Source: Natronolimnobius baerhuensis
GTDB taxonomy: Archaea > Halobacteriota > Halobacteria > Halobacteriales > Natrialbaceae
Reading direction: 5' to 3'
NCBI RefSeq assembly: GCF_002177135.1
Contig: NZ_MWPH01000003.1
Location: 372,001-436,000 of the forward strand
DNA length: 64,000 bases
Shown here: piece by piece, positions 7,775-15,432 of the stretch
Layout: each line of letters opens with the position of its first letter
How positions within the stretch are numbered: the stretch's first letter is position 1
Made by a program: the position numbers and the translations under genes
The notes under the pieces: generated by a model
The model's input: only the letters and a program-made list of their open reading frames with translations
What the model was told of the DNA's origin: nothing
The model's database searches: none

Positions 7775-9748
7775 GTGAGTACGCGAACGAGTGCGCTCGA
7801 TGCAGTCGTCTACGGCGTCGATATCCAGAGTGGCGACGTACGCGGCGATGCTCCCTCCTACGCCCTGGTCCGATACGATGGCGAGGAACTCGAGCGGGAT
7901 GTCGTCAGCCACCGCAAGCTCCGACGACTGATCGACGACGAGGAGCCGGCGATCATCGCGACGGACAACATGTACGAGCTGGCCGCCGACAAGGACCAGT
8001 TGATTCACTTTCTGGGTTCGCTGCCGAGCGGGACGAAACTCGTCCAAGTGACGGGGGCCGAACAGCCCGAACCGCTCTCTCGAGTCGCGAAACGCCACGG
8101 AATCTCCTACGGTAAGGAGCCGATGAAAGAGGCCGAGGCCGCCGCCCGCCTCGCCGCGCACAACGTCGGCCACGAAGTCTCCGCGTTTACCGACACGACG
8201 GAAGTCAAAGTCGCCCGCGGGCGCTCGACCGGCAGCGGCGGCTGGAGCGAGGACCGCTACACGCGGCGCATCCACGGCTCGGTTCGCAAACGCGCCCGCG
8301 AGGTCGAATCCGAACTCGAGGACGAAAACCTCGCCTACGAGAAAGACGTCCGCGAGTCCTACGGCGGCTTCGCGAACGCCATCTTCACCGTCGAAGCGAA
8401 ACCCAGCGAGATTCCCGTCTCGCGGAATCGCTCGGGCGACGTACGCGTCGAAATCGAACGGGAACGCCGTGATGGCATCGAGTTCCGCCCGCTCGCAAAA
8501 CGCCGCGATCACGTCATCGTCGGCATCGACCCCGGGACGACCACCGCCGTCGCCATCGCCTCACTCGAGGGTGAGGTCCTCGATGTCTGGAGTTCACGCA
8601 TGAGCGACACCGCCGACGTCATCGAGTGGATCGTCGAGCGCGGCCGGCCGATCATCGTCGCGGCAGACGTGACGCCGATGCCCGAGACGGTCGAGAAATT
8701 CCGCCGTAGTTTCGACGCCGCGGGGTGGACGCCAGAATCAGATCTTCCGGTCGACGAGAAACAACACCGCACGCGCGAAGAACCATACGATGACGACCAC
8801 CAGCGTGACTCGATGGCGGCCGCCCTGTACGCCTTCGACGACCACGAGGATCAGTTCGAGCGCATCGCGCGAAAGCTCCCGCCGGGACTCGACCGCGGCG
8901 AGGTCACCGCCCGCGTCGTCGCCGGCGAAGAGAGCGTCGAGGCCGTCCTCACCGACCTCGAGGACGACGACCAACCAGAGGAGAACTCGACCGAACACGA
9001 ACCCCGCGAACTCTCCCCGGAGGAACGCCAGATCAAGGACCTCAAGCGCCAGGTCGAGCGCCTCCAGTCCCACGTCGAAACTCTAGAGGGTCGCCTCGAG
9101 GCAAAAGACGACCGGATCGACGACCTCGAGTCCGACCTCGAAAGTGCCCGCAGCGACCAGCGAAAGGAGGTCCGTCGCGACCGGGAAGTGACTCGCCACC
9201 GCCGCCGCGCGGAGCGCCTCGAGTACGAACGCGACGAGGCCCGCGAGGAAGTCGACCAGTTAGAGCAGAAAGTCGACCGAATGAAAGCCCTCTGGAAGCT
9301 CGATCACTCGAACTTCAGCGATGTGTCGGCCAAAAAGGAAGGCCTCGTCCCGGTCAAAGTGATCGAGAAGTTCACCAAGGGTGCGATTCGCGAGGCGGAC
9401 GACCAGTACGGGATCGCACCCGGCGATGTCGTCTTCGTGCGCGACGCAAGCGGTGCGGGTCGCTCGACCGCTGAACTACTAGCGGATTTCGGCCCGCGCA
9501 TCGTCCTGAAGAAAGGCGGCCTTTCAGAAATCGCCGACGAAATCCTCTTCGACGAGGACATTCCGGTCGGCCCCGCCGACGACGTCGCCATGCAGGAAGT
9601 CGACGAACTCGCCGTCGCCCGCGAAGACGACGTCGAAGCCGTCATCGACGACTGGCACGAACGCGCTCGAGACCGTCGCCTCGACCGGAAAGCCGAGATG
9701 GTTGATCAACTCATCAGCGAGCATCGTGCCGGCGATAACGAAGTGTAA
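7775..9748 (+). CDS. DUF460-type protein with tandem RNase H-like folds and a coiled coil
   Basis: The GTG at 7775 is taken as start because of the TATA element at 7744-7749. The product has 657 residues. The second fold (about residues 247-365) has RuvC/YqgF-like acidic positions: GIDPGTTTAVA, IIVAADVTPMPE and HQRDSMAAALYA. The N-terminal part (about 8-125) seems to repeat the plan with YGVDIQSG, IIATDNMYEL and PMKEAEAAARLA. A charged coiled coil follows (about 415-510, with segments such as LKRQVERLQSHVETLEGRLE). A C-terminal domain (about 520-620) contains the glycine-rich GDVVFVRDASGAGRSTAELL. This matches the archaeal DUF460 family, which has no firm function known to me. A nuclease or nucleic-acid-binding role is plausible from the fold but unproven. 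Confidence 0.8.
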   Translation: MSTRTSALDAVVYGVDIQSGDVRGDAPSYALVRYDGEELERDVVSHRKLRRLIDDEEPAIIATDNMYELAADKDQLIHFLGSLPSGTKLVQVTGAEQPEPLSRVAKRHGISYGKEPMKEAEAAARLAAHNVGHEVSAFTDTTEVKVARGRSTGSGGWSEDRYTRRIHGSVRKRAREVESELEDENLAYEKDVRESYGGFANAIFTVEAKPSEIPVSRNRSGDVRVEIERERRDGIEFRPLAKRRDHVIVGIDPGTTTAVAIASLEGEVLDVWSSRMSDTADVIEWIVERGRPIIVAADVTPMPETVEKFRRSFDAAGWTPESDLPVDEKQHRTREEPYDDDHQRDSMAAALYAFDDHEDQFERIARKLPPGLDRGEVTARVVAGEESVEAVLTDLEDDDQPEENSTEHEPRELSPEERQIKDLKRQVERLQSHVETLEGRLEAKDDRIDDLESDLESARSDQRKEVRRDREVTRHRRRAERLEYERDEAREEVDQLEQKVDRMKALWKLDHSNFSDVSAKKEGLVPVKVIEKFTKGAIREADDQYGIAPGDVVFVRDASGAGRSTAELLADFGPRIVLKKGGLSEIADEILFDEDIPVGPADDVAMQEVDELAVAREDDVEAVIDDWHERARDRRLDRKAEMVDQLISEHRAGDNEV

Positions 9749-9762
9749 CGTCCGGCGAGCAC

Positions 9763-9942
9763 TCAAAACATCCCGAAACTCTGGAGCACGCTCGAGACGA
9801 GTGACTTGACGACTAGGCCGAGGCCGGCAAGGACGAGCGCGATCCCAGCCGCGATAATCCAGTCTGCATACGCGATCAGTCCGATACCGGCGAGCAACAC
9901 CACAATCCCGACGAAACCAAGCGGGCCAATCTTATCGATCAT
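9763..9942 (-). CDS. Small two-helix membrane protein
   Basis: The 59-residue product has two hydrophobic helices (about 8-25 and 27-45, GFVGIVVLLAGIGLIAYA and IIAAGIALVLAGLGLVV) and a short polar tail. The ATG at 9942 gives a compact protein; the frame stays open far upstream but through sequence that looks non-coding. It is convergent with the DUF460 gene, ending 14 nt from it. I recognise it only as a type of small conserved haloarchaeal membrane protein; the function is unknown. Confidence 0.7.
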   Translation of the reverse strand: MIDKIGPLGFVGIVVLLAGIGLIAYADWIIAAGIALVLAGLGLVVKSLVSSVLQSFGMF

Positions 9943-9987
9943 ACGCTGAGTGGCCAGTCGACCGAAATAAACGACGTGGTTTTGTGA

Positions 9988-10065
9988 TACTGCCGGACAA
10001 AACGAGTTACAGACTTTCGACCGAACGGTTGGTCGAAAATCTGTACTGACTTTTGTCTGGTATAG
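9988..10065. repeat. Long imperfect palindrome, about 78 bp
   Basis: The two halves mirror each other around an 8-bp centre (10023-10030). The inner arms TTTCGACC (10015-10022) and GGTCGAAA (10031-10038) are perfect. The outer arms share GACAAAA and TACAGA words with small mismatches, out to TACTGCCGGACAAAA on the left and the reversed TATACCAGACAAAA on the right. There is no coding capacity. The shape resembles a MITE-like element or a large hairpin. Confidence 0.65.
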
Positions 10066-10144
10066 TAGCCACTGAAAGTCAGTGCACACCTGATCGCCAG
10101 ACAGATCGGCGATCAGTGTGTGAATCGTTTCAGTTGTTACTATA
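10061..10144. repeat. Second long palindrome, about 84 bp, MITE-like
   Basis: Left arm TATAGTAGCCACTGAAAG... (10061-10098) and right arm, reversed, TATAGTAACAACTGAAAC... match for about 37 bp with a few mismatches. The innermost TGATCGCC/GGCGATCA arms pair perfectly around a short loop. The ends carry TATAGTA termini. It abuts the palindrome at 9988-10065, overlapping by about 5 bp. The pair lies between divergent genes upstream of aIF-1A. Family unknown to me. Confidence 0.65.
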
Positions 10145-10251
10145 GTATGACTCGCCGCTGGCTCGAGGGTCACGGCTCGAGTCGGGGTTTCGGCTGGGTG
10201 GCGCGAGAAAATCGATAAAGGGTTAAACACCTCCACCGCGAATTTCAGGGT

Positions 10252-10542
10252 ATGAGTGACGACGGAGACGGCGGTCGAAAGAACCTCCGGATGCCAGAGG
10301 ACGACGAGGTCTTCGCGACCGTCACCGATATGCTCGGGGCGAATCGGGTTCAGGTACGCTGCGCAGACGGCCAGGAACGCACGGCGCGTATTCCAGGCAA
10401 GATGCAAAAGCGCGTCTGGATTCGCGAGGACGATGTTGTCCTCGTTTCCCCGTGGGACTGGCAGGACGAGAAGGCCGATATTACGTGGCGGTACGAAAAG
10501 AGTGACGCCGATCAGTTGCGTGAGGAAGGCCATATCCAATAA
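10252..10542 (+). CDS. eif1A: Translation initiation factor aIF-1A
   Basis: The 96-residue product matches archaeal IF-1A, the OB-fold factor that binds the A site of the small ribosomal subunit during start-site selection. Visible features are the strand pattern [22 protein letters not shown], the basic [21 protein letters not shown] core and the short acidic C-terminal tail. Length is normal for archaea. A TTAAAC element lies about 25-30 nt upstream of the ATG, so the mRNA may be leaderless. The upstream region contains two large palindromes and the 3' flank a long hairpin array. Confidence 0.93.
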   Translation: MSDDGDGGRKNLRMPEDDEVFATVTDMLGANRVQVRCADGQERTARIPGKMQKRVWIREDDVVLVSPWDWQDEKADITWRYEKSDADQLREEGHIQ

Positions 10543-10548
10543 AACGAA

Positions 10549-10925
10549 CTTTTGCGCTGTCGTTCGAAAGACGCAAAGCGTCTTTCGTGATGACGAGAGA
10601 GCTTCGCTCTCTCGAACCACGGGCGCGGCAAGCCGCGCCCTCGGCAAAATCTTCAAAAGAGCGCGCAGCGCTCTTTTGGACCTCGCGGGATCAAAGATCC
10701 CGCTTAGCTTCGATGAAAAGCACTCCTCCTTCCGTTTCCTCCCTGTGGAGCGACGCAAAGCGTCGCGTCCTCGCTCGTTCACATCAGTCGTCGGCCCGCG
10801 AGCGCCGTCGGCGCTCGCGGTGAACAGCTTCGCTCACGGTTCACTTCGTTCACCGTTCGCTGGTCGCGGTTCTCGCCCTCCGGGCTCCGAACCGCGCTTC
10901 GCTCGGGTTTTTCAAACCACTCGCT
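10549..10925. repeat. Triloop-hairpin array, element 1
   Basis: Starting 7 bp after the aIF-1A stop, this non-coding stretch packs perfect hairpins almost end to end, most with a 3-nt loop closed by C-G. They lie at 10565-10587 (10-bp stem, AAA), 10594-10614 (9 bp, TTC), 10621-10640 (9 bp, AA), 10654-10678 (11 bp, GCA), 10685-10703 (8 bp, AAA), 10751-10765 (6 bp, AAA) and 10796-10820 (11 bp, GTC). Between them lie blocks shared with the element at 13520-13660: CTTTTGCGCTG, CGGCAAAATCT, AAAAGCACTCCTC and CACATCAGTCGTCGGCCC. From 10821 to 10925 the sequence contains further partial repeats (GTTCAC/TTCGCTC words). Repeat class unknown. Confidence 0.75.
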
Positions 10926-11020
10926 CGCCGATACTATGTCGTGGGTAGTTTGGTAGCTGAGGTACTCCGGCGCTGTGCTCTGCCTTCGATGGTTTCCCTT
11001 CGTCAGCCTGCCCTTCCCCG

Positions 11021-11118
11021 TTGAGCGAAACCGAAGGTTTCGCGAGATTCTCGGCGCTTTGCGCCGACTGCTCGAGGGACCTTTGGTCCCTCGCTGCTCG
11101 GAAGCGCTTGCGCTTCCG
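11021..11118. repeat. Triloop-hairpin array, cluster B
   Basis: Four perfect hairpins lie in under 100 bp: 11025-11043 (8-bp stem, loop GAA), 11051-11067 (7 bp, TTT), 11073-11093 (9 bp, TTT) and 11099-11118 (9 bp, TT). They follow element 1 in the same 716-bp gene-free interval (10543-11258) upstream of the subtilase gene. I saw no coding sequence there; a promoter element (AGCTTATT, about 11228-11235) lies just before the subtilase start. Confidence 0.7.
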
Positions 11119-11258
11119 TTGGTTCGTGCGCTTCTCGAGATTCTCGGAGCGCACTCACAGCCATGATATTGGTGGCTCAACTCGTCGATCATGAGACGCA
11201 GACACGTCCAGCACCGTCGTACAGAAAGCTTATTCCTTTCCTTGACTTTCCAGCCGGC

Positions 11259-12638
11259 ATGACTCTCAGTCGACGCCAGCTCCTGCAGGGTGTCGGAGCC
11301 GGCGTTTCCGTCGGCGTGCTCGGGAACACGGCATCGACGCCGGCAGCCGCGTCGACAGCGCCGTCGGGGGACGACACGCGACGCGTGCTGGTCCATCCGG
11401 ACAACGGACTGCTCGGCGGGCTCATCGACGTGATCGAGCAACTCGGGGGAACGAAACTCCTCGAGTTCGAGCACTTCGAGTTCGTCGCCGCGGAGGTGCC
11501 CGAAAGCCGACTGGACGACCTGCTCGGTGCATCGGGCATTGCCCACGTCGAAGACGACGAGGAGACGGGCATTCCCGACGACTGGTCGCCCGACCTGCTC
11601 GAGTTTTTGTTGCCGCCAGATCGGTCGGACTGTTCGACCCACCCCGACGAGCAGGCATCGTGGGGCCTCGAGCGAATCGGGGCTGACGAGGTCGAGGCGG
11701 ATGGCTCGGGCGTTGATATCGGCATTCTCGATACGGGGATTCAGACCGATCACTGTAGCGTCTCGGTCGCTGGCGGGCGCAATTTCACGGCCGACGGACT
11801 GGCTGGCGACTACGAGGACCGACACGGCCACGGTACCCACGTCGCCGGTATCGCGGGCGCACTCGAGAACGATCTCGGCGTGGTCGGAACCGCTCCGGAG
11901 GCGACTCTCCACGCGGTAAAGGTGCTCGACGACGAGGGCCGGGGCCGCTACAGCGAGTTGATCGCGGGCATCGACTGGTGCATGTCGAACGATATCGAAC
12001 TCATTTCGATGAGCCTCGGCGGCGAGGAGGAGAGCCGCGCGGTCGACGACGCGGTCGAGGCCGCACACGACGCGGGCCATCTGCTGCTCACCGCGGCCGG
12101 AAACGCCGGGAACGCCGGCGACGGTGCCTGCAGCGAGGAGACCATGTCCTATCCGGCGACCCACGAAAAGGTGCTTGCGGTCGCAGCGATGGACGAGGAC
12201 GACACGCTGGCGTCCTACAGCAGCGTCGGCGAGGCCATCGATCTGCTGGCTCCGGGTACTGACATCGTCTCGAGCGTCGTCGACAACGAGTACGCCGAAG
12301 CCAGTGGGACGAGCATGGCCTGTCCGTTCGTCACCGGCGTTGCCGCGCTGGTCTGGGAAAATGGCGAGGGTAACGGTCCCGGTCCGAACGAGACCGTCCG
12401 CGAGGTGCTGACGGTGACCGCCGAACCGGTCCTCGAGACCTGCGAGGAAGGCGCGGGCCTCGTCGACGCCCGCGCAGCGCTCGGTGCGGATATGGCTGGT
12501 GACTCGGACGGCACCCCACGGAGCGGCAGCGGTCAGGACGGCGGCCTCGGCGGCGGCGGGCGCATCGGCTCGGCGCTCGAGTGGGTTTCGGACGCGGTTA
12601 CGGGCCTTCTCGAGTGGATTCGGGGTCTCTTCGGCTAA
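11259..12638 (+). CDS. Subtilisin-like serine protease, Tat-exported
   Basis: The start at 11259 places the Tat signal at the N-terminus (LSRRQLLQGVGAG) and lies about 28 nt after AGCTTATT, consistent with a leaderless transcript. The product has 459 residues. A propeptide-like region (about 40-110) precedes the S8 peptidase domain. The catalytic Asp is in GILDTGIQTDH, His in RHGHGTHVAG and Ser in EASGTSMACPF, with the oxyanion Asn in TAAGNAG, so the triad is complete. After a Gly/Ser linker the C-terminus is short and Trp/Leu-rich (EWVSDAVTGLLEWIRGLFG), perhaps a membrane-associating helix. It would be an extracellular halolysin-type endopeptidase. Its stop overlaps the stop of the convergent gene by 3 nt. 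Confidence 0.9.
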   Translation: MTLSRRQLLQGVGAGVSVGVLGNTASTPAAASTAPSGDDTRRVLVHPDNGLLGGLIDVIEQLGGTKLLEFEHFEFVAAEVPESRLDDLLGASGIAHVEDDEETGIPDDWSPDLLEFLLPPDRSDCSTHPDEQASWGLERIGADEVEADGSGVDIGILDTGIQTDHCSVSVAGGRNFTADGLAGDYEDRHGHGTHVAGIAGALENDLGVVGTAPEATLHAVKVLDDEGRGRYSELIAGIDWCMSNDIELISMSLGGEEESRAVDDAVEAAHDAGHLLLTAAGNAGNAGDGACSEETMSYPATHEKVLAVAAMDEDDTLASYSSVGEAIDLLAPGTDIVSSVVDNEYAEASGTSMACPFVTGVAALVWENGEGNGPGPNETVREVLTVTAEPVLETCEEGAGLVDARAALGADMAGDSDGTPRSGSGQDGGLGGGGRIGSALEWVSDAVTGLLEWIRGLFG

Positions 12639-13294
12639 TCAGTGGTCGGGGTGGCGAGGTAGCCAATGCTGAACGGCACGATTGCCATGGCTGCTGTTCC
12701 AACAAACGTCGTGACGCCGGTCTCAATTCTCGAGATGGGGGACAGTAAGAGCAACGCGAACCCAATCGGGAGGAGGGCACTCACGAACGCGTCGCGCCGG
12801 CCGCGTCGGGTTGCGACTGACCCAACAATCATCGCCGAGACAGCAGTGAGTGCGATGAACTGCGTCCCGGTTACCTCCCGCAGGACAATTTCGGACACCG
12901 ACGGGTCGACAGTCGTCGGCTGGGTGTCGCCAGCTACGAACGGGGTTTCCTGCACCCATTCGTAGGTATATCGCGCAATTCCAGCCACGCTCACGAGGAC
13001 GCTGAGAAGCAGCGCGAGAAGCGACCGACGCGGTGTCAGCGGTCTCCGTGTTTGCTGTCGCATCGCGAACGCACCCCACGTGAGAAGTATCGGGCCAGCG
13101 ATTGCGCTGGTATACACAACGAACGGGTGGGCACTTCTGATCCCTCCGTAGGGGAGCGAGTCGCTACCCGGAATAACGTCAGCGGGGGACAGCGGATACG
13201 CCATCATGCAGGCGATTCCAATGACACCCATAGCCGCACCGAGTGCGCGAGTTCGTCTCGCTTTGAGTCGGCTCACGCGGGTGCGTTTGGGCAT
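12635..13294 (-). CDS. Predicted multi-pass membrane protein, unknown function
   Basis: The 219-residue product begins with a basic N-terminus (MPKRTRVSRLKARRTR) and has about five or six hydrophobic helices, for example AMGVIGIACMMAYPLS, FVVYTSAIAGPILLTWGAFAM and SLLALLLSVLVSVAGIARY. No catalytic or binding motif is visible and I do not recognise the family. The gene is convergent with the subtilase and its stop codon overlaps the subtilase stop. An AT-rich stretch at about 13315-13345 probably holds its promoter. Confidence 0.65.
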   Translation of the reverse strand: MPKRTRVSRLKARRTRALGAAMGVIGIACMMAYPLSPADVIPGSDSLPYGGIRSAHPFVVYTSAIAGPILLTWGAFAMRQQTRRPLTPRRSLLALLLSVLVSVAGIARYTYEWVQETPFVAGDTQPTTVDPSVSEIVLREVTGTQFIALTAVSAMIVGSVATRRGRRDAFVSALLPIGFALLLLSPISRIETGVTTFVGTAAMAIVPFSIGYLATPTTD

Positions 13295-13441
13295 AGCGCT
13301 TGCTCATTCGCCGATTGTATAATTGTTCCGCCGTTGAATTAAACAGAGACGACTTCGATTAATTCCAGCCTGCAAACCGCCTGCCTGCAAATCGGTCGCG
13401 GTGCGAAGCGCTCGCCGCTGAGTCGTGACTGCGAACGCTGC

Positions 13442-13516
13442 CTACAGACCCGCGATGTCTTCGATTGCACCGGTCAGGGCTTTGATCGACTCGAGGTCGT
13501 GTTCGCCCATATAGGC
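13442..13516 (-). pseudogene. Detached duplicate of the 3' end of the class V aminotransferase gene
   Basis: Read on the minus strand from ATG at 13510, this encodes MGEHDLESIKALTGAIEDIA then GL and a TAG stop. The true gene tail at 13702-13770 encodes the same 22 residues with only two changes (D for G, V for I). The remaining base differences are synonymous, apart from a TAA/TAG stop difference. Homology ends a few bases beyond the ATG, near 13516. There is no start region or body of the gene, so this is an orphaned gene tail, not a functional copy. Confidence 0.85.
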
Positions 13517-13519
13517 CCA

Positions 13520-13660
13520 CCTTTTGCACTGCGGGCCGCCTTCGGCGTCCGTCGGCAGAATCTGGACCAAAAGCACTCCTCTTTCCGTTTCGGGTGCTTT
13601 GCACCCTCCACATCAGTCGTCGGCCCACTCACTCACGTCCGTTCGTTCGCGGTTGAACGT
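13520..13660. repeat. Triloop-hairpin element 2, between two copies of the aminotransferase tail
   Basis: This carries the same ordered blocks as element 1: CTTTTGCACTG (13521-13531), CGGCAGAATCT (about 13553-13563), AAAAGCACTCCTC (about 13570-13582) and CACATCAGTCGTCGGCCC (about 13609-13626). A perfect GGGTGC-TTT-GCACCC hairpin lies at 13592-13606 and a short CGCC-TTC-GGCG hairpin at 13537-13547. The spacers differ from element 1 while the blocks are kept, so the two are members of one repeat family. It has no coding capacity that I can recognise. Confidence 0.7.
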
Positions 13661-13701
13661 CCTCGACAGAGACTCCAATCCGGCGATGTCCTCGCCAGTG
13701 A

Positions 13702-14814
13702 TTACAGTCCGGCCACGTCTTCGATTGCATCGGTCAGGGCCTTGATCGACTCGAGGTCGTGTTCGCCCATGTGGCCGATGCGGAACGTTGTCTCGCCAAG
13801 TTGGGAGCCGTAGCCGTTCGAGAAGACGAAGTCGTACTCCTCGCTGACGGTCTCGATGGTGTCGGCCACGTCGATTCCCTGCGTGTTCTCGATGCAGGAG
13901 ACGGTCTGGGACTCGTAGCCTGCCTCGGGGAACATGTCGAAGTGCTCGCGGGCCCACTCCTGGGTGTATTCGGCCATCTCGCGGTGGCGCTCGTCGCGAG
14001 CATCGTGTCCCTCCTCGAGCATGTGTTTCATCTGCGTGCGGTAGGCGAGCATGATCGGGATGGCGGGCGTCGAGTGGGTCTGGCCCTTCCGGTCGTAGTA
14101 GTCGATGGTGCGCTGGAAGCCGCCGTACCACGAGGCCGAATCGGACTCGAGTTCGGCGTCGTAGGCGTCCTCGCTGACCGTACAGATGGCGAGTCCCGGG
14201 GGCATCGCGAATGCCTTCTGGCTCGAGGCGAACAGGACGTCGATGTTGTGCTCGTCGATATCGACGTAGTCACCGCCCAGCGCGGAGACAGCGTCGACGA
14301 CGAAGTAGGTGTCTGGATACTCAGCGATGACATCGCCGATTTCCTCGATTGGGTTCCGAACGCCGGTCGAGGACTCGTTCATGACGGTTGCGACGACGTC
14401 GTAGTGTGTGTCGCTCTCCTCGAGGGTTTCGCGGATGTCTTCGGGTTTGATCGCCTGGCCCCAGTCGTACTCGAGGCGATCAACGTTTTTCCCGAGTCGT
14501 TCGGCGACGTTGGCGTGGCGCTCGCTGAAGCTGCCACAGGTCGGAACGAGGATGTTCTCGTCGACGAGGTTGAGCGTCGAGGCCTCCCAGAACTCGGTGC
14601 CCGAACCCGTCAGGACGATCACGTCGTTGTCCGTGCCGAGGAACTCCTTCGTGTCCTCGACGATGGTCGTATAGAGGTCGGTCATACGGTCCATGCGATG
14701 GCCGAACATCGGCTCGCACATGGCCTCGATGACGTCCTCGCGCACTTCGGTTGGCCCCGGAATGTACAGCGTCTTGTCGGGATAGTCGCCCGTATACTCG
14801 CGTTTGTTGGTCAC
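13702..14814 (-). CDS. Class V aminotransferase (alanine-glyoxylate / serine-pyruvate type)
   Basis: This PLP enzyme of about 370 residues is related to alanine-glyoxylate and serine-pyruvate aminotransferases. The N-terminus has LYIPGPTEVREDVIEAM, the cofactor lysine lies in ASSQKAFAMPPGL, and the Asp contacting the pyridine nitrogen is in VVDAVSALGGD. GTG at 14814 is preferred as start because AGGTGA precedes it by 4 nt and matches the 16S anti-Shine-Dalgarno end. A TTG at 14847 is also in frame. It is a cytosolic enzyme; the exact amino donor is not decided by the sequence. The last 22 codons are duplicated at 13442-13516 beyond a hairpin element. A short further echo (GEDIAGL) can be read at about 13680-13700 on the minus strand. 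Confidence 0.88.
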   Translation of the reverse strand: MTNKREYTGDYPDKTLYIPGPTEVREDVIEAMCEPMFGHRMDRMTDLYTTIVEDTKEFLGTDNDVIVLTGSGTEFWEASTLNLVDENILVPTCGSFSERHANVAERLGKNVDRLEYDWGQAIKPEDIRETLEESDTHYDVVATVMNESSTGVRNPIEEIGDVIAEYPDTYFVVDAVSALGGDYVDIDEHNIDVLFASSQKAFAMPPGLAICTVSEDAYDAELESDSASWYGGFQRTIDYYDRKGQTHSTPAIPIMLAYRTQMKHMLEEGHDARDERHREMAEYTQEWAREHFDMFPEAGYESQTVSCIENTQGIDVADTIETVSEEYDFVFSNGYGSQLGETTFRIGHMGEHDLESIKALTDAIEDVAGL

Positions 14815-14952
14815 GAAATCACCTGATACAGTGTACTGACGTGCCAACCAGTATGGTACTTTTGATGCCCTGCCGGACTCGAGACTGCTCGCACTCGAAA
14901 CTACCCACTCTCAGGACAGCAAAAAAGAACCGCACAAACGAACGGTGTCGGC

Positions 14953-15432
14953 TTACTGAACGTCGATGTCGCCGGCCATCGACCCTTCGTGTGGGTCGCA
15001 GACGTATTCGACCATCTCCGTACTGGCTTCAAACTCGAGCCACTGGTCGTCGTCAGGGTCGCTGACTTCGTCGGTCTCGAGGTCGTCGACAACGTCGCCG
15101 TCGTCGTTTCGAATCTCGATGTTGTGGTCCTGACCGTCGCCCTCGGACCAGCCGAGTTCGTAGCTCTCGCCCTCCTCGAGGACGAGCGTTGGGTTGGTCT
15201 CGCCAGCGATGGCGTCGGGTGCAATACCCTCCCAGCCGGCCGTCTGGCCGTCGAGTTCGATTTCCGTGCCTGGCTCGAGTGCTTCGGCCTCGTCGCCGTT
15301 GTCGTCGCCGTTTCCGTTGCCGTTTCCGTTGCCGTCGTCATCGTCGCTACAGCCAGCAACGAGTGCCGTTGCAGCAGCCGCGCCGGTGAGCTTCATCGCA
15401 GTTCGGCGGGAGACCGATTTGTCTCGTGTCAT
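14953..15432 (-). CDS. Cupredoxin (halocyanin-like) lipoprotein
   Basis: The 159-residue protein starts at 15432. It has a Tat motif (VSRRTAMK) and a lipobox (ALVAGC), so it should be anchored to the outer face of the membrane by the Cys after processing. An Asp/Gly/Asn-rich linker leads to a plastocyanin-like domain. Type-1 copper ligands are visible: His in GQDHNIEI, then Cys, His and Met in YVCDPHEGSMAG. It probably carries electrons between membrane complexes like halocyanin. AT-rich TTAATTTTTATG lies about 30-40 nt upstream of the ATG. The redox partner is not evident from the neighbours. Confidence 0.88.
   Translation of the reverse strand: MTRDKSVSRRTAMKLTGAAAATALVAGCSDDDDGNGNGNGNGDDNGDEAEALEPGTEIELDGQTAGWEGIAPDAIAGETNPTLVLEEGESYELGWSEGDGQDHNIEIRNDDGDVVDDLETDEVSDPDDDQWLEFEASTEMVEYVCDPHEGSMAGDIDVQ

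Noticed and set aside
9943-10782. Upstream extension of the small membrane protein gene ending at 9763
   Set aside because: The extension runs through palindromes, the antisense of aIF-1A and the hairpin array; the clear protein starts at 9942.
10549-11118. Hairpin arrays as CRISPR or as a string of terminators
   Set aside because: Stems are all different with no constant repeat-spacer pattern, and lack the T-runs expected of archaeal terminators.
10779-12164. Minus-strand frame opposite the subtilase gene
   Set aside because: The plus strand has a complete Ser protease triad and Tat signal; the minus frame is Arg/Ser-rich and passes through the hairpin region.
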